Below are positions 21,501 through 32,191 of a DNA stretch of 64,000 nt, in pieces. The stretch comes from Diacronema lutheri. Lineage: Eukaryota > Haptophyta > Pavlovophyceae > Pavlovales > Pavlovaceae. A program made the position numbers and the translations under genes. Numbering within the stretch: position 1 is the stretch's first letter; every line of letters begins with the position of its first letter. Location of the stretch: the NCBI GenBank assembly GCA_019448385.1, contig JAGTXO010000057.1, forward strand, positions 62,001 to 126,000, given 5' to 3'. The notes below the pieces were generated by a model. It worked only from the letters and a program-made list of their open reading frames with translations, was not told the DNA's origin and made no database searches.

Positions 21501-22419
21501 GCGCGTCAAAGGCGTGTGGCGGCATGCCGACACTCTGAGCCGCTTCGGCCGCCATCTGCTGCACCGCCTGCGCGAGCTGGCTCAGCTCGGCGGCGAACGA
21601 CGCGCCGCCCGCACTGGCGGACAGGGCGGCCGCGCTCGCCGTCAACCGCACGCCAGGCGGCGAGCCGGCGGGGAGAAGGCCACCCGGCGCGAAAAGCGGT
21701 GACAGCCGCGCCGCGCCGCCGACGAGCTTCGCCTCGGCGGCGAGCTCCGCGTCGGCCACCAAATCCAGCGCGGGCTGCAACGCCGTGTTGGCGCGGTACG
21801 TGAGCGCCGAGATGGAACGCGCCAAGGGCGGCGAGGCGCCCTCGTGCGAACGCCGTGCGCAGGATGGCCCGCACGCCGCGCGCGCCGCGCCGATCGTGGT
21901 GGATGCGTGCGGGACCGAGTTGCTGCGCCACAGTTCGCGACGCTCGTGCGACGCGCCGGCCCCGTGCGCGCGCGCGCCCGCGACGAGCGGCGGCGCCACC
22001 ACGCTGCCATCGCCGTCTGCGCGGGGGAAGGCGAACGATGGGCGCGCGCCGTCCTGCCTCGATTCGGGGCGGCCCGAGTGCAAGCCCAGGTCGATCGACG
22101 CAAACGGCTCGCGCGGCGTGTCGATCTGCCCGAACGTGCCACCGCTCGCGTCGCCGCTGACGCCCGCGATCGCCGGCGCGCGCGCCGCATCGCCGTCAGT
22201 CACGCCGAAGGTCGGCCCGCTCGCCGCGCGCGCGACGATGATCTGCGGCAGCTGGCTGGGCTGGCGAACGGCCTCGAGCGCGCTCGTCTGCGGTCGCTGT
22301 ACCGTCGCGGCGGCTTTGTCCCAATCCCGCGCGTCCGGCAGCATCGCTTGGAGCGAAATATGGGGAGAGAAGGCCCCCTGTTCCCCTTTCGGCGAGGCGT
22401 GAGTACGTATTCTTCTCAT
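18518..22419 (-). CDS. Sfi1/IQ-like low-complexity cytoskeletal protein
   Basis: Exons 22419-19249 and 19066-18518, 1,239 aa; donor GTTCGC, acceptor GAGCAG, phase 0. A second in-frame Met at 22344 (MLPDARDWDK) may be the real start. The first 400 residues are disordered. The middle (about 440-680) has repeated helices rich in Trp, Arg and Leu (RLWRRAKWRLLHVVRLWRRR), like the centrin-binding repeats of Sfi1. IQ-like segments follow (LRLQRLFRCVLVRRRLQLHA; AAMLQRAYRGRVASVR). Between them lie Pro-Glu-Ser and Gln-Pro-Asp minisatellites. Likely a centrin/calmodulin-binding basal-body or cytoskeleton component, by inference. The exon join gives RIRQHELLSNIGLVSLLRLR, a continuous helix. Confidence 0.7.
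19449..19685. repeat. Three coding minisatellites in the Sfi1/IQ-like gene
   Basis: On the minus strand: (Pro-Glu-Ser)n from a 9-bp unit at about 19449-19505, Gln-Pro/Ala-Asp units from a 9-bp unit at about 19552-19612, and Gly-Ser-Arg-Ile-Asp from a 15-bp unit at about 19640-19685. All units are multiples of three, so length change keeps frame. Confidence 0.85.
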
Positions 22420-22493
22420 AATGTTTAAGCAGGATCAATAGACTCCAAGTGATCGATCGACCCCAGAGAGGGAATTCCTTCCTAACTTCCTTC

Positions 22494-25400
22494 TCACCGC
22501 GCGCCCGCGGCGGCGGCGGCGGCGGGCGGCAGCGCGCGTGCGAGCCGCGGCGGCGTGGGCGCGCGCCCGAAGAGCGCGCTCTGCACCGCCCCCGCCACCC
22601 CAACCGCCGCGCGCCGCGGGTTTGGCGCGAGCTGCATGTGCGCGTGCACGAGCAGGTTGCACAGCCGCGCGCGCCGGCCTCCGCGCCCGCGCAGCCGGAG
22701 CGAGCGCCAGCCTGGTCGACAGAGCGCGAGCGAGAACGCCTCGTACGCGAGCAGCGCCGGCCGTCCGAGCCTGCTCGCCGTCCACACGCCCACCCACACG
22801 ACGGTGAGCTCCGGGTGCGACGCCGAGATGACGCACGAGTCCGACTCGGCCCAGCACGCGAAGAGGCCGTTGGACGGCGCGACGGACGAGCGCCACTCGG
22901 CGGCCGCCGCGTCCGCCTCGCCGGCCGCGGCCGGCCGCGCTGCGCCGCGCGCCGCGCTCGCCGCGCCACCGCCGCCGCGCTCGGCGCCGGCCGCCGCCGG
23001 GTGCAGCGGCGCAACATCCGCGTACGCGCCGCCGACGACCTCGACGGTGACGAAGGGCGAGACGACGGGGCCGGTGCTCGGCAGCTCCGAGCGCTCCGCC
23101 TCCGCCGCCTCCTCCCACGGCAGCGCTTGGCCGCGCTCCTCGCCCGGCTTGACAAGCGCCGTCGCGCAGATGAAGCGCAGCTGCAGCTGGGCGAGAAGGG
23201 GCGGCATCTCGAGGCAGCCGAGCGGACCGAGCGCGCGGGGCACGAGCGATGGACCGCCGCTCGCGGCGCCGTCCGCGCGCGGCGCGGCCGGCGCGCCGTC
23301 GCCGCTCGGCGGTGGCGCGCCGCGCGCGCGCGGCGCGGGCGCGGCGGCGACGGCGGCCTGCGCGCCGACGGCGAGGCCCCGCCGGCGCATGCGCGCAGCG
23401 CGCAGCTCGACGGGCTTGGGCACGTAGCCGAGCCCCGACGCGAAGAGCGCCCTGTTCATCTGCAGGTGCACGTCGTCCGTCTGGTAGTTGAGTGCGACCA
23501 TCTGAACGCCCGCCTCCCAAAGCGCATGCGGTGCGTAGTTGGAGGAGTCGACGCGCGCGGCGGACGGGTAGACGCGCGTCAGGTGCGCCGTGTTGTGCAG
23601 CGCAAGGAGCGCCGGGTTGTGCTCGAGCAGACGCGCCGCGCGCCCCTCCTTGTACGACGTCATGTACGCGCTCGACTGGACGCCCTCACCATCGAGCGTT
23701 TTAAAATGGGTGCCACGCAGGTAGGTGACGCGCTCGAGAGCCGGCGCGATGCGGCGGCGGCGCTCGCGGCCGGCGCGACGCTCGGCGCCGTCGGTGAGGC
23801 GGATGAGCGAGCTCGCCGAGCCCGACCGCCGCTTCGACGCCGCGCCGCGCAGCCCACCGCCTCCGCTCTGCCGCTTGTCGCGCGCCGCCGCGCCCGCGGC
23901 CGGCACGCCCGCAGCCGCAGCCGCGGCCGCGCCGGTCGCCGCCGTCGAGTCGACGCTTTGCCGCCGGGCGCGCGCGCCGCCTGCCGCGCGCGCGGCCACG
24001 TCCTCTTCCTCCTCGTCCGACGTCGACGAGTCGGATGACCAGCCGTCGGTGCCGAGCGCGGCGCCGAGCGCGGCGGCCGGCTGCACCGAGCTCGCGCCAC
24101 CGCCGCCGGCGGCGGCGGCGGCGGTGGCGGGCGGTGCGCCGCGCCTCGCGCGCGGTGTCGGCCCCGTGCTCGCCTTGACAAGCACGCGCCCGCGCAGCGC
24201 GTGCGGCGACGGGAGCGGCGCGCCCTTTGGCAGCGCGTGCGGCATCAGCAACGCCTCGCCGAATGTGTGCACGAGTTGCGCGGCGAGAACCGCCTGTTGC
24301 GCGTACGAGCAGTGCACTTCGAGCGAGAGGATGACGGGGAAGGGCGACGCGACGAAGGCCGCGTCGCGGATCGCGCGCAGCACGTGCAGCGATGGCACGG
24401 ACGATGTGAGCGTGAAGCCGTGCCACACAATCGGCTGACCATCGACGCCGTCCCAATAGTCGAGCTCCACGCAGCGGCATCCGGAGAGAAGGACGCGCGT
24501 GTACATGTGCGCGGACGAGGTGGAGAGCAGCTGGTCGCCCGTCAGGTACGTGTTGTGCGACGACTCGATGAAGTAGTCCGTGAGCGGCAACGTCATGTCC
24601 GGCGGCCACGCCACGCCGATCGCCGACCACGCGCCGCCGCCGAGCGCGCCCGGCACGGCCGAAACCTCACCACCACCGCCACCGCCGCCGCCGCCGGCGT
24701 CGGCCTCGTCGGCGCGGGCGCCGTCGTCAACCTCACAACCGACCACCGCGCCGCCGCCGCCGCCGCCATCGCCGCCGCCATCGCCCAGCTCGTGCGCCGC
24801 AAAGCGCCCGTTCGCGCCTCCGTTCGGCCGGTTCGGCGCGCGCTCGGGGGCGGCGCGTGCGCGCGGCGGCGCGCGCGGCGCGCGCGCCGCCCACGGCAAG
24901 CAGTCGCCGCCCCACGCTCCTGTCGGCCACCACCAGTCGGCAGGCGCGCGCACCGCGCCATCGTCGCCCGCCGCCGCGCCGGCTACATTCTCGTGGCGCC
25001 ATTGGTGGACCGATGGGTCGATCACGAGGCTGTTGGCGTCGGAGAGGAAGAGGTGGGCAAGCTCGTCGTGCTCGAACAGCACGTTCGTCTGCAGCTGCTT
25101 GCCGAGCGACTGCCGGTTGATCCGGCGTAGCCCGCCCCACGCGCGCGCCTCGCCCGCGTGCCGCGCCAGCGCCGCGTCCGCCACGCGCCCGCCACCACCG
25201 ACCGCGCCGCCGGGCGCGCCGCTCGCGACGGAGGGGCGGCCGTCGGTCGAGGTGCACCGCGTCTCCACCGTGCTACCGCCCGACGTCCGCTGCTCATCGG
25301 CCGCGCCGCCGCCGCTGTCGTCGCCGCCGCCGCCGACTCCGCGCAAACCCGCCGCACGCGCGCCGCGCCGCGCTCGAGACCAGCCGGCGCGGCACGCACA

Positions 25401-28052
25401 CGCGAGGCGCGCGCCGATGCCGGGCCTCGCGGCGCGTGGTGCCTCGGCGACGTCGTCGGCCACCACGACGGCCAGCGCGGCCGCGAGCGAGTTCGCCTCG
25501 CCTTGGCCCTGCCGCTGCCCCATGCGCCGCTGCTGCAGCTGCTGCAGCGACGGCGGCTGCGCGCCGACCCGCCCCGCCGGGAGATGGCCGAGGCACGAGT
25601 GGCCAAGTTCGAACACCTCGGGAGGGATGCGCTCGCCGCCGTTGGCGAGCTGCCAGATGCGGTTGAGGTGCGCGAGCGGCACGAGCAGCGACGTGCCGCC
25701 GTCCGTCGGCGCGCCGGCGGAGGGTGCGGCCGCCACTGCGCCGCCCGCCGCCGCGCGGCACGGCGCGCGCGCGCGCGCGCCCACATGCGCGGCGGCACCC
25801 TTGGCCGTCGCGGCGCGCGGCGCCGCAGCCTCGTCTGCTGCTTGCTGCGCGTACGCGCGCAGTGCCGGCGCGATGCTGCCTAGGGAGGGCGGCCTGCAGA
25901 TCTGTCGGACGAGGTGCAGCGTCTGCTCGACACCGATCGGCTCGTCGAGGAGTGCCATGCGCGCGCTCACGTCCGCGCTCGGCTCGTAGTTGAGGCGCGC
26001 GAGGAGCTGGACGAGCTGCAGCCGCGAGAGCGCGCCCTCGCGCCGCGCGTCCACCAGCCGGAACACGGAGAGCACGTGCTGCAGCAGGTCGGGCGGCAGC
26101 CCGCGCCTGCGCTGCACGCGCAGCATCGCGCTCAGCCCGGCGTGCCACGTCGCGGCCGCGCGCGCGTCGCGGAAGCGCATGGAGGTCGTCATGCCCCTGT
26201 GCGCCGGGCCGTGCGCAATCTCAAGGACCGTCGGGCCGGACTCGTGCCCAGCCGGACCGCCGCTGTGCGCCTTGCCCCGCGCGTGTCGCGCGCCGTCGTC
26301 GTCGGCGACGCCCGCGCCGCCGGCGCGCGCGGCCGGCGCGCCGCGCGCCGCGCGTTCCGAGCGCAGCCGCACCTCGCGCACCTCGACGATCAGGATATAC
26401 TCGCGCCACGACCAACGCAGCGAGCTCAAGTCATGCGACAGCTGCACGTACCGCGAGCGCGCGCGACGCGCGCGCCGCCAGCCGCCGCCGCCGCCGGTGC
26501 CGCCGCCGTCGGGCCATGCAGCAGGCGCGGCGCGCGGCGGCGGCGCGCGCTCGGACGAGCCGGCCGCGCGCGCGGGCGCGGGCGCGGGCGCGGGCGCGTG
26601 CGCGGGCGCGGGCACGCCGCCGCCGGCGGAGGCGCCGGCGGCGTCGTGCGCGGCCGAGCCGCGGCGCACGAGCGCGGCGAGCGACAGCCTGCGCGCGGCC
26701 GACGAGCGCCGCATCGCCGCGCTTGCGAGCCGCGCGCCGAGCGTCGCGCCGGTCGCAACGATGGCGTTCGCGCACGGCAGCGCCGCGGCGAGCCTGCGCA
26801 GCGGCGCGTCGCAGATGTTCGAGTCGTCGTGCGTCGAGAGCAGGAGGACGGAGTGGCCGACGTGCACCATGTCGATGATGCACCCGCGCTCGGCGAGCGA
26901 CGTGTGCTCCGTGTACGCGGCGGGCATGACGAACTCGTCGTAAGAGGACGAGAGGGACTCGGACACGTGCGCGGCCGCGCGCAGCAGCACGGGCAGCACG
27001 CACGCGCGCGCGGACGCGGAGGCGGCGGCGACAAAGGTGACGGGCACGAGGGGCAGCCGCGCGTACAGCTCGCTCCCCTCGACGAAGAGCGACTGGTACA
27101 CGCGCGCGAGCAGGAAGGCCGTGTAGGCTGGCTGCAGCACGCCGAGGGGCAGAAGGCAGAGGAGAGCGGTGCGCGATTGCAGCCGGCTGAGCGCCGCGTA
27201 CGCGCCAGCGGTCCACGGGACGTTCGAGGCGAGGCCGATGAGCGCGGCGCCGATCACGCCGTCCTCCAGCTGCGGGAAGAAGAAGGCGAACCCCGCGACG
27301 AGCAGCAGCGCCGAGAGCATCAGGTCGACGGTCAGGAGGCCCTCCGCGAGCAGCCGCGCGCGGTGGATCTGACGCACGCGCACGTTGAAGCCGTAACGGC
27401 GGAAGGCGCGCCAGCCGAAGGTGTGCCAGCCCTGCAGCCCGCTCGCGAGGAGCAGCACCTGCACCGTCAGCTGCGCCGAGAGCGTGAGCAGGTTGGCCTC
27501 TTGCCGCGTGAGGCCGGCGAGCTCAGCGAGGTTCGTCGCCGGCCCGATCTCGTTGCCGCTCGTCGTCCACGCGACCATCGCTGTCGTGTACAGGCTGATC
27601 GCGCAGGTGATGAAGAGCTGGATCGTATTCTCGCGCAGGATCGACGAGAACGCAAAGTACACCATGGATACCGCGAAGATCATCAGGTTGAGCGCGACGT
27701 ACACGCCAAACGTCGATCGGCGCTTGTCGTCGTCCGACGAGAGCACCACGCCCGAGTAGCCGAGGAGCCCAAGGGCCTCAATGACGGTAAGCGCCATGAA
27801 GGCGAGGCACGACGGCGGCGTGTCGTGCGCCCACTGCCAGCGCGACTGTGGCGCCGTCTGCGCCCTCGACGCGCGATGCGTCAGGCCGGCCGCGTACGCC
27901 GTCGAGCCGACGCTGTGCCGCCGCACGTCCGCGAGCGTCGGACGGCGCTCGCTTTCGACCGATGGCGCGCGCGGCGCGCGCGCGAGCGCGGCCAGCTCCA
28001 GCGGCGGCCGCCGTGGCGCCCGCTCCTCTGGCGGCGCCGCGCTCAGCCCCAT
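22494..28052 (-). CDS. PI-specific phospholipase C with N-terminal multi-span membrane region
   Basis: One uninterrupted 1,852-aa frame. Approximate order: a disordered head; seven or eight hydrophobic spans at 80-370 (for example [52 protein letters not shown]); PLC-type PH domain 530-650 ([31 protein letters not shown]); EF-hand-like region 652-745; catalytic X domain 1150-1290 with [35 protein letters not shown] and ILSLEVHCS; linker; Y domain 1440-1546 ([33 protein letters not shown]); and C2 1600-1810. The X-box His, Asn, Glu, Asp, His and Glu residues are all kept, so it should cleave PIP2 to IP3 and diacylglycerol. A built-in membrane domain is unusual: typical PLCs are soluble. Confidence 0.9.
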   Translation of the reverse strand: MGLSAAPPEERAPRRPPLELAALARAPRAPSVESERRPTLADVRRHSVGSTAYAAGLTHRASRAQTAPQSRWQWAHDTPPSCLAFMALTVIEALGLLGYSGVVLSSDDDKRRSTFGVYVALNLMIFAVSMVYFAFSSILRENTIQLFITCAISLYTTAMVAWTTSGNEIGPATNLAELAGLTRQEANLLTLSAQLTVQVLLLASGLQGWHTFGWRAFRRYGFNVRVRQIHRARLLAEGLLTVDLMLSALLLVAGFAFFFPQLEDGVIGAALIGLASNVPWTAGAYAALSRLQSRTALLCLLPLGVLQPAYTAFLLARVYQSLFVEGSELYARLPLVPVTFVAAASASARACVLPVLLRAAAHVSESLSSSYDEFVMPAAYTEHTSLAERGCIIDMVHVGHSVLLLSTHDDSNICDAPLRRLAAALPCANAIVATGATLGARLASAAMRRSSAARRLSLAALVRRGSAAHDAAGASAGGGVPAPAHAPAPAPAPARAAGSSERAPPPRAAPAAWPDGGGTGGGGGWRRARRARSRYVQLSHDLSSLRWSWREYILIVEVREVRLRSERAARGAPAARAGGAGVADDDGARHARGKAHSGGPAGHESGPTVLEIAHGPAHRGMTTSMRFRDARAAATWHAGLSAMLRVQRRRGLPPDLLQHVLSVFRLVDARREGALSRLQLVQLLARLNYEPSADVSARMALLDEPIGVEQTLHLVRQICRPPSLGSIAPALRAYAQQAADEAAAPRAATAKGAAAHVGARARAPCRAAAGGAVAAAPSAGAPTDGGTSLLVPLAHLNRIWQLANGGERIPPEVFELGHSCLGHLPAGRVGAQPPSLQQLQQRRMGQRQGQGEANSLAAALAVVVADDVAEAPRAARPGIGARLACACRAGWSRARRGARAAGLRGVGGGGDDSGGGAADEQRTSGGSTVETRCTSTDGRPSVASGAPGGAVGGGGRVADAALARHAGEARAWGGLRRINRQSLGKQLQTNVLFEHDELAHLFLSDANSLVIDPSVHQWRHENVAGAAAGDDGAVRAPADWWWPTGAWGGDCLPWAARAPRAPPRARAAPERAPNRPNGGANGRFAAHELGDGGGDGGGGGGAVVGCEVDDGARADEADAGGGGGGGGGEVSAVPGALGGGAWSAIGVAWPPDMTLPLTDYFIESSHNTYLTGDQLLSTSSAHMYTRVLLSGCRCVELDYWDGVDGQPIVWHGFTLTSSVPSLHVLRAIRDAAFVASPFPVILSLEVHCSYAQQAVLAAQLVHTFGEALLMPHALPKGAPLPSPHALRGRVLVKASTGPTPRARRGAPPATAAAAAGGGGASSVQPAAALGAALGTDGWSSDSSTSDEEEEDVAARAAGGARARRQSVDSTAATGAAAAAAAGVPAAGAAARDKRQSGGGGLRGAASKRRSGSASSLIRLTDGAERRAGRERRRRIAPALERVTYLRGTHFKTLDGEGVQSSAYMTSYKEGRAARLLEHNPALLALHNTAHLTRVYPSAARVDSSNYAPHALWEAGVQMVALNYQTDDVHLQMNRALFASGLGYVPKPVELRAARMRRRGLAVGAQAAVAAAPAPRARGAPPPSGDGAPAAPRADGAASGGPSLVPRALGPLGCLEMPPLLAQLQLRFICATALVKPGEERGQALPWEEAAEAERSELPSTGPVVSPFVTVEVVGGAYADVAPLHPAAAGAERGGGGAASAARGAARPAAAGEADAAAAEWRSSVAPSNGLFACWAESDSCVISASHPELTVVWVGVWTASRLGRPALLAYEAFSLALCRPGWRSLRLRGRGGRRARLCNLLVHAHMQLAPNPRRAAVGVAGAVQSALFGRAPTPPRLARALPPAAAAAAGAR

Positions 28053-28163
28053 TCTCGGAGGGCGCCGACTTTTTGGTCGCTAGTCTCCAATGTAAAAAAA
28101 TACTCACGGCGCTTATGATGTCCTACAACAAAATGAAATGCGAGGTGCAGCTTTGCCCGCAGG

Positions 28164-28835
28164 ATGGCATCCTGGCTCAGGGCGCAGCCCGATGAGCGAC
28201 GACACCTCGTGCTCGCGCACGCGCGGCGTCACCCGGAACTGCTCCACGCCCCACCGCGCTCCGCCGACGAGGCCGAGCTTCGCGCGCGCTGCTTTGCGCA
28301 GCTCACACGCGCGCACGCCGGCGCGCTCCGGCATGCGCACGGCGGAGGGGCCCTGCCGGGCGCGCGGCCTGCGCGACCCGCCTCGCCACCGTGGGTGCCG
28401 CCCGGCGTGCACGTCGTGCGCCAATCTTCGCGCGCGCGCGCGGTCTCTGCGCCACCACGCGAACCAATGCGTGGCGGCACGGCGCCGGTGCCGTTCGCGC
28501 GGCAACCCACCGACACGGCCGCTCGCAGCGCGTCCGCGCCACGCGCTCGGCGGTTTTCCGAGCGCGCGACGCCGCGGCCGCTGCAGCCGTCATACGCGCC
28601 ACAGGACGATGGGACCACGGCGACGGTGTGGAGCCGACTCGCGATCGAGCAGACTGCTTCGTCGAGCCAACGTCGGCGCGACGCGTGCCTCGAGCGCGAG
28701 GCGACGGACGCGCTGCCCATCGAACGTGAGCGCGCGGCGCACGACGAGGCGAGCGCCGACGAGTTGATGCGCTCGCTCGCGCAACTTTTCGATGGCACGC
28801 CTCTGCCTGACCTGCATGCACTTGCGGTGCGCTAG
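28164..28835 (+). CDS. Hypothetical Arg/Ala-rich protein
   Basis: Single open frame of 223 aa, divergent from the PLC gene with 111 bp between starts and tail-to-tail with the SRCR gene. The N-terminus (MASWLRAQPDERRHLVLAHA) and C-terminus (ADELMRSLAQLFDGTPLPDL) look helical and less biased than shadow frames nearby; the middle is Pro/Arg-rich and disordered. No family recognised. Support is its position in the alternating gene order and its amphipathic ends; it could also be part of a spliced gene with different boundaries. Confidence 0.5.
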   Translation: MASWLRAQPDERRHLVLAHARRHPELLHAPPRSADEAELRARCFAQLTRAHAGALRHAHGGGALPGARPARPASPPWVPPGVHVVRQSSRARAVSAPPREPMRGGTAPVPFARQPTDTAARSASAPRARRFSERATPRPLQPSYAPQDDGTTATVWSRLAIEQTASSSQRRRDACLEREATDALPIERERAAHDEASADELMRSLAQLFDGTPLPDLHALAVR

Positions 28836-28870
28836 TGACCGCGAGAGGGCGGGCAACGCTACGTGAAGGG

Positions 28871-30619
28871 CTAAGGTGCAACAGGCAACGCGCCACTCTC
28901 GGCATCGCCCCCGGTGACGGGGCACGCGTACCGGAACGCGCGAATCCCAAACTTGGTGAAGCCGCCGATCGGCTGGGTGCAGCCCTGCTTCCAGCAGTTG
29001 CTCTCATAGAGCAGCCCGTGCCTCGCCGCAACGTTCTTGAGCGCGCCGGGCAGGCAGACCATGCGGCATTCGGCTTGCAGCTTGTGCGGCTCAGCGGGCA
29101 CGTACGGCCAGAACATCCACGCGTCGGGCAGCAGGTTCTGAGCGGAGCAGGGCCGCAGCAGGGGCGGGCGGCGGGAGAGGGCGTGAGCCGCGCGCACTCC
29201 GTGGACGGGCGCGACGAGAGCGAGAGCGCGCAGGGCTGCACTGCGGGGCGCGGCCGTGCGGCGCGGCGCGCGCGCACGTCAGCGCAGAGCGGCTGCGGGT
29301 CGTCCGCGGTGGGGACGACCTGCGCGTTCGGGCAGATCCACCAATCGGATTTGAGACTAGATGTCCTGCACTCCGCACGCGCGCCGCGCGGGCGGGGCGG
29401 CAGGCGGCGCGCCGCGCGGGTGAGGCGCTCGGCGCGCGCGCCGACGCGCGCAGCTCCCGTGCGGCGCGCACCAAGATGGCCGCTCGAGGGCCGCCGCCTC
29501 GGGCAGCGCCGCGCACTGGTCGACGCCGGCGGTGGCCGGGTCATCCTCATCAAAGTGGTCGGGCTTGGGCACGGGCGGCGCCTTTGGCGCGCGCACGCGC
29601 CGCTCACGCACGCGTCTGCCGCCCTCGTCCGCGCCGAGGGGTGGCGGGAGCACGGGCTCGGCGCAGAAGGTGTAGGGCGGAGCGCGCGTCGCCGAGAGGC
29701 TGCCGACGCAGTGCACGCGCACGTCGTGCCTGTGCGCCTCGCACTCGCGCTTGTTGTCGTCGTGCCACTCGCAGCCGGCGAGCGAGGCGAGCGGCCGGGC
29801 CGTGCTGCGCGCGTCGGGCGGGCACGTCGCCTCGCCACCAAGCACGCGCAGCTGCGCGAGCTCGGGCGCGGCGTGCACGACGGCCGTCGCCGACGCGTTG
29901 GCGTACGCGTAGCCGAGCGAGCGGCAGACGATGGTGGCGTGCGGAGCGCCGGGCTCATCGAAGTGCATGCCACATTGCGAGCCCCACTCGCCGTCGCGCC
30001 CGCCCTCGCGGAAGGTGAGCACGTACCCCGCCGGGTAAGCGCTGAGCGCAACGTCGCCCGTGACCGCGTCGCGGCACTCGCGGGGCTGAGCGGGCGGCGG
30101 CGGGCTGCTCGTCGGCGGCGGCGGCGAGGGGCTCGCCGCCGGGAGCGGCACGGCGCAACGGAACGTGTGCAGCTGCACGTTATGCCGGTTCTCCGTCGAG
30201 ACGTGCTCCGTGCAGCCGAACGCGGCGCACGTGCTGCCGAGCCGCACGCCGCGCGCCGACGCGACGCGCAGGTACGTCTGGGGCAGGCAGACCTGCACGC
30301 ACTCGTCGGGGCGGCCTCCCACCATATACGCGTCCTGCACGTCCTGCGCGCCACACCGCGGCGGAGCCGTTGAGGGCGGGCGTGGCGTCCACGCGGCGCG
30401 GCGATGCGCGAGCTGCGCGCCGGGTGGCGCCGGCGGCGCGCGCTGCATCGCGAGCGCAACGAGGCCGGCCAGCGCAAAGGCGCCGAGCGCGACGCGTAGT
30501 GCCACGTAGGGCATGCTGGTCGCCGTCACGCGCGTCGGCGGACAGCCGGCAACCTTGCCTAGGTCTCCTCGCGCTGCTGCAGTGGCGCGAGGTGATGAAG
30601 GCCGCTCGCTTTTCGACAA
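28871..30619 (-). CDS. Membrane-anchored SRCR protein with duplicated Cys modules
   Basis: Exons 30619-29472, 29365-29278 and 29137-28871, 500 aa; donors GTGCGC twice. One hydrophobic span at about 37-58 (ALRVALGAFALAGLVALAMQ) makes a type II or signal-anchor protein. A scavenger-receptor Cys-rich domain lies at about 183-305 (AGYVLTFREGGRDGEWGSQC, ATIVCRSLGYAYA, CEWHDDNKRECEAHRHDVRV with paired Cys). It is flanked by two copies of another Cys module: DAYMVGGRPDECVQVCLPQT...GSTCAAFGCTE...FRCAV (about 96-156) and DAWMFWPYVP...CRMVCLPGA...SNCWKQGCTQ...FRYACPV (C-terminus). SRCR domains bind extracellular ligands; in algae they occur in surface and matrix proteins. The start could also be the Met just before the span. 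Confidence 0.82.
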
Positions 30620-30653
30620 CGTTTTGAAAGCACAATGCTTTTTGCGGTGGCGG

Positions 30654-30684
30654 TTTTAAAACAGAGCCTCGTCGAGTTTTAAAA
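30654..30684. promoter_or_regulatory. Paired TTTTAAAA motifs upstream of the SRCR gene
   Basis: Two GTTTTAAAAC palindromes (about 30653-30662 and 30676-30685) lie 35-65 bp upstream of the SRCR start in an otherwise GC-rich background. Similar TTTAAAA runs precede several other genes here, so they may be core promoter elements. Confidence 0.35.
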
Positions 30685-30686
30685 CA

Positions 30687-30703
30687 TTTCTCAGAGACGC
30701 AGG
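30687..30703 (+). repeat. Left 17-bp direct repeat (likely target-site duplication)
   Basis: TTTCTCAGAGACGCAGG, identical to 33540-33556. It marks the left edge of the Fanzor-bearing element. Confidence 0.75.
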
Positions 30704-30704
30704 T

Positions 30705-31595
30705 ATGGGGTATAGATGCGCGCGCCTCGCGCGCAGCGGCAGCCAGCGCCCGATCCCGGTCGATGCGTTCGGCGACGCGCTCGCGGCGGCACCGGGCGTC
30801 GCCCACGACCACGTCGCGAAGCTTCGCCACGACCCCGCTCTCAACCTGCTCGCCTCGCTGGCTCGCGGATACGCCGGGACCTACGCGCGGCGCGAGGACG
30901 CGGACATCTTTGGCTCCGTGCTCGCCGGCGTGCCGCCGGCCGGGCGCGCGGCCCTGCGTCGTCGGCGCGTGCCCACCGTCGATCTCGTCGTAGTGCTCAA
31001 CGGTGCGGGCTCGGCCCCTCAGCTCGTGCAGACACTGTGCGAGCTCAAGTCGATCTCGTACTGCCCCACGCGCTACGGCCAGTCGGACACGCGCCGCTGC
31101 CAGGCCGCTGAGCGGCGGGCGGCGGCCGTCGGCGGCGAGCGGCGGCGTGCGTGCGCTCAACTCGACGAGGAGCTCTTCGGCATGCAGCCGGGCCAGGTGG
31201 GCCCGATGCAGGCGCGCCTCAACTCGTTCCCGCCGATCCGCGCGCTGGTCATCGGCTCGTTCGGCGAGTGGTCGGCCGGCCTCGCCGACCTGCTCGTCAC
31301 CTTCTCGCACATGGGCGCGGACGCGTGGATGGCGCGCATGGGCGCGGCCTCGCGCGACGTCGCCCGCGCGGCCCTCGAGCGCCACATGCGCCTCCAGCTC
31401 GCCGCGTGCGTCGTGCGTGGGCACGCGCAGCTCCTGCTCGCGCGCGCGCAGATGGCGCGCGGACAGGCGCCGCCGCACCGCCACGCGGCTCACGGCGTCC
31501 AGGCGGATGTGGACGCCTGCGGCGGTGTGGACGGCCTCTGCTTCCGGCGCGGCGACGGCGGCGGCGGCCGGCGGGGGCCGGCGAGGGGTGGCTAG
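30705..31595 (+). CDS. PD-(D/E)XK-like nuclease ORF of the mobile element
   Basis: 296 aa, beginning two bases after the left direct repeat, so the true N-terminus may be missing. Residues 91-115 read T-V-D93-LVVVLNG...L-C-E113-L-K115, the D-x(n)-E-x-K core of PD-(D/E)XK nucleases. Then come LNSFPPIRALVIGSFGEWSA and a helical tail (RDVARAALERHMRLQLAACV). I recall similar ELK...RALV-G-FGE proteins in repeat-rich algal genomes, usually unannotated; that is memory, not a search. Cannot be assigned to a named transposon family. Confidence 0.55.
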   Translation: MGYRCARLARSGSQRPIPVDAFGDALAAAPGVAHDHVAKLRHDPALNLLASLARGYAGTYARREDADIFGSVLAGVPPAGRAALRRRRVPTVDLVVVLNGAGSAPQLVQTLCELKSISYCPTRYGQSDTRRCQAAERRAAAVGGERRRACAQLDEELFGMQPGQVGPMQARLNSFPPIRALVIGSFGEWSAGLADLLVTFSHMGADAWMARMGAASRDVARAALERHMRLQLAACVVRGHAQLLLARAQMARGQAPPHRHAAHGVQADVDACGGVDGLCFRRGDGGGGRRGPARGG

Positions 31596-32191
31596 GCGTG
31601 TGTGGGTGTCCGCCCATGACGCGTCCTGCCACGTCCTTGCCGTCCCGGCCGTTCCCGCTGCCGGCGTGCACAGGGTCGACGCCCTGATTTCGGCCTGATG
31701 TTGCGTGCGCCCTTTTCTCGCTCCGTTTGTCCAGCCTCGGCCCCGTGCGCGCCCCTCCTGCTGACCCGCCTGTAAGCGTCGTTAGTATAGATGGTCAAGC
31801 CAAATCCGATCAGGGGCACGGTAGAGCGCCCCGAGTGCAGCGCGGGCCGTTCGGAAGGACGTCCTTGTGAGGAAGCTCTTCGCGTTTGGCGAGCGCGGGA
31901 GCACGACGCGCAGCGTTGCTGCGGCGGCGTGCGGGCGGCGAGCAGCGGTCGGGCTGCTCGCGACGAGGCCGGAGCAGACGGCGCCGTGGCCGCCGGCGCA
32001 GGTGACGCGCGCCGACGAGCCGTAGCAAGCGTCCGTGATCCGCTCGGCGGTTGGAGCGGGCCGGCTGGTGCGGCGCGCTCGGCCACGGGCGGCGGCATGC
32101 ACGGGCGTGCCGAATGCGTTACGCGTCGCCAGCCGCGCGCGACCTGGGCGGAGCCCGCAAAGCGTCGACCGCTGCGTGGCTCGGCCGTGCG
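31596..32191. other. Non-coding centre of the mobile element
   Basis: 596 bp between the two convergent stops. No convincing ORF. In Fanzor and TnpB loci the guide (omega) RNA overlaps or follows the nuclease 3' end, so this is where such an RNA would be expected on the minus strand; no structure could be proved by eye. The string GTATAGATG occurs both here (about 31785) and at the left edge (about 30709). Confidence 0.35.

Noticed and set aside
31592-32098. A 168-codon minus-strand frame in the centre of the mobile element
   Set aside because: Composition-driven, no motif, and it lies where a guide RNA or non-coding DNA is more likely.
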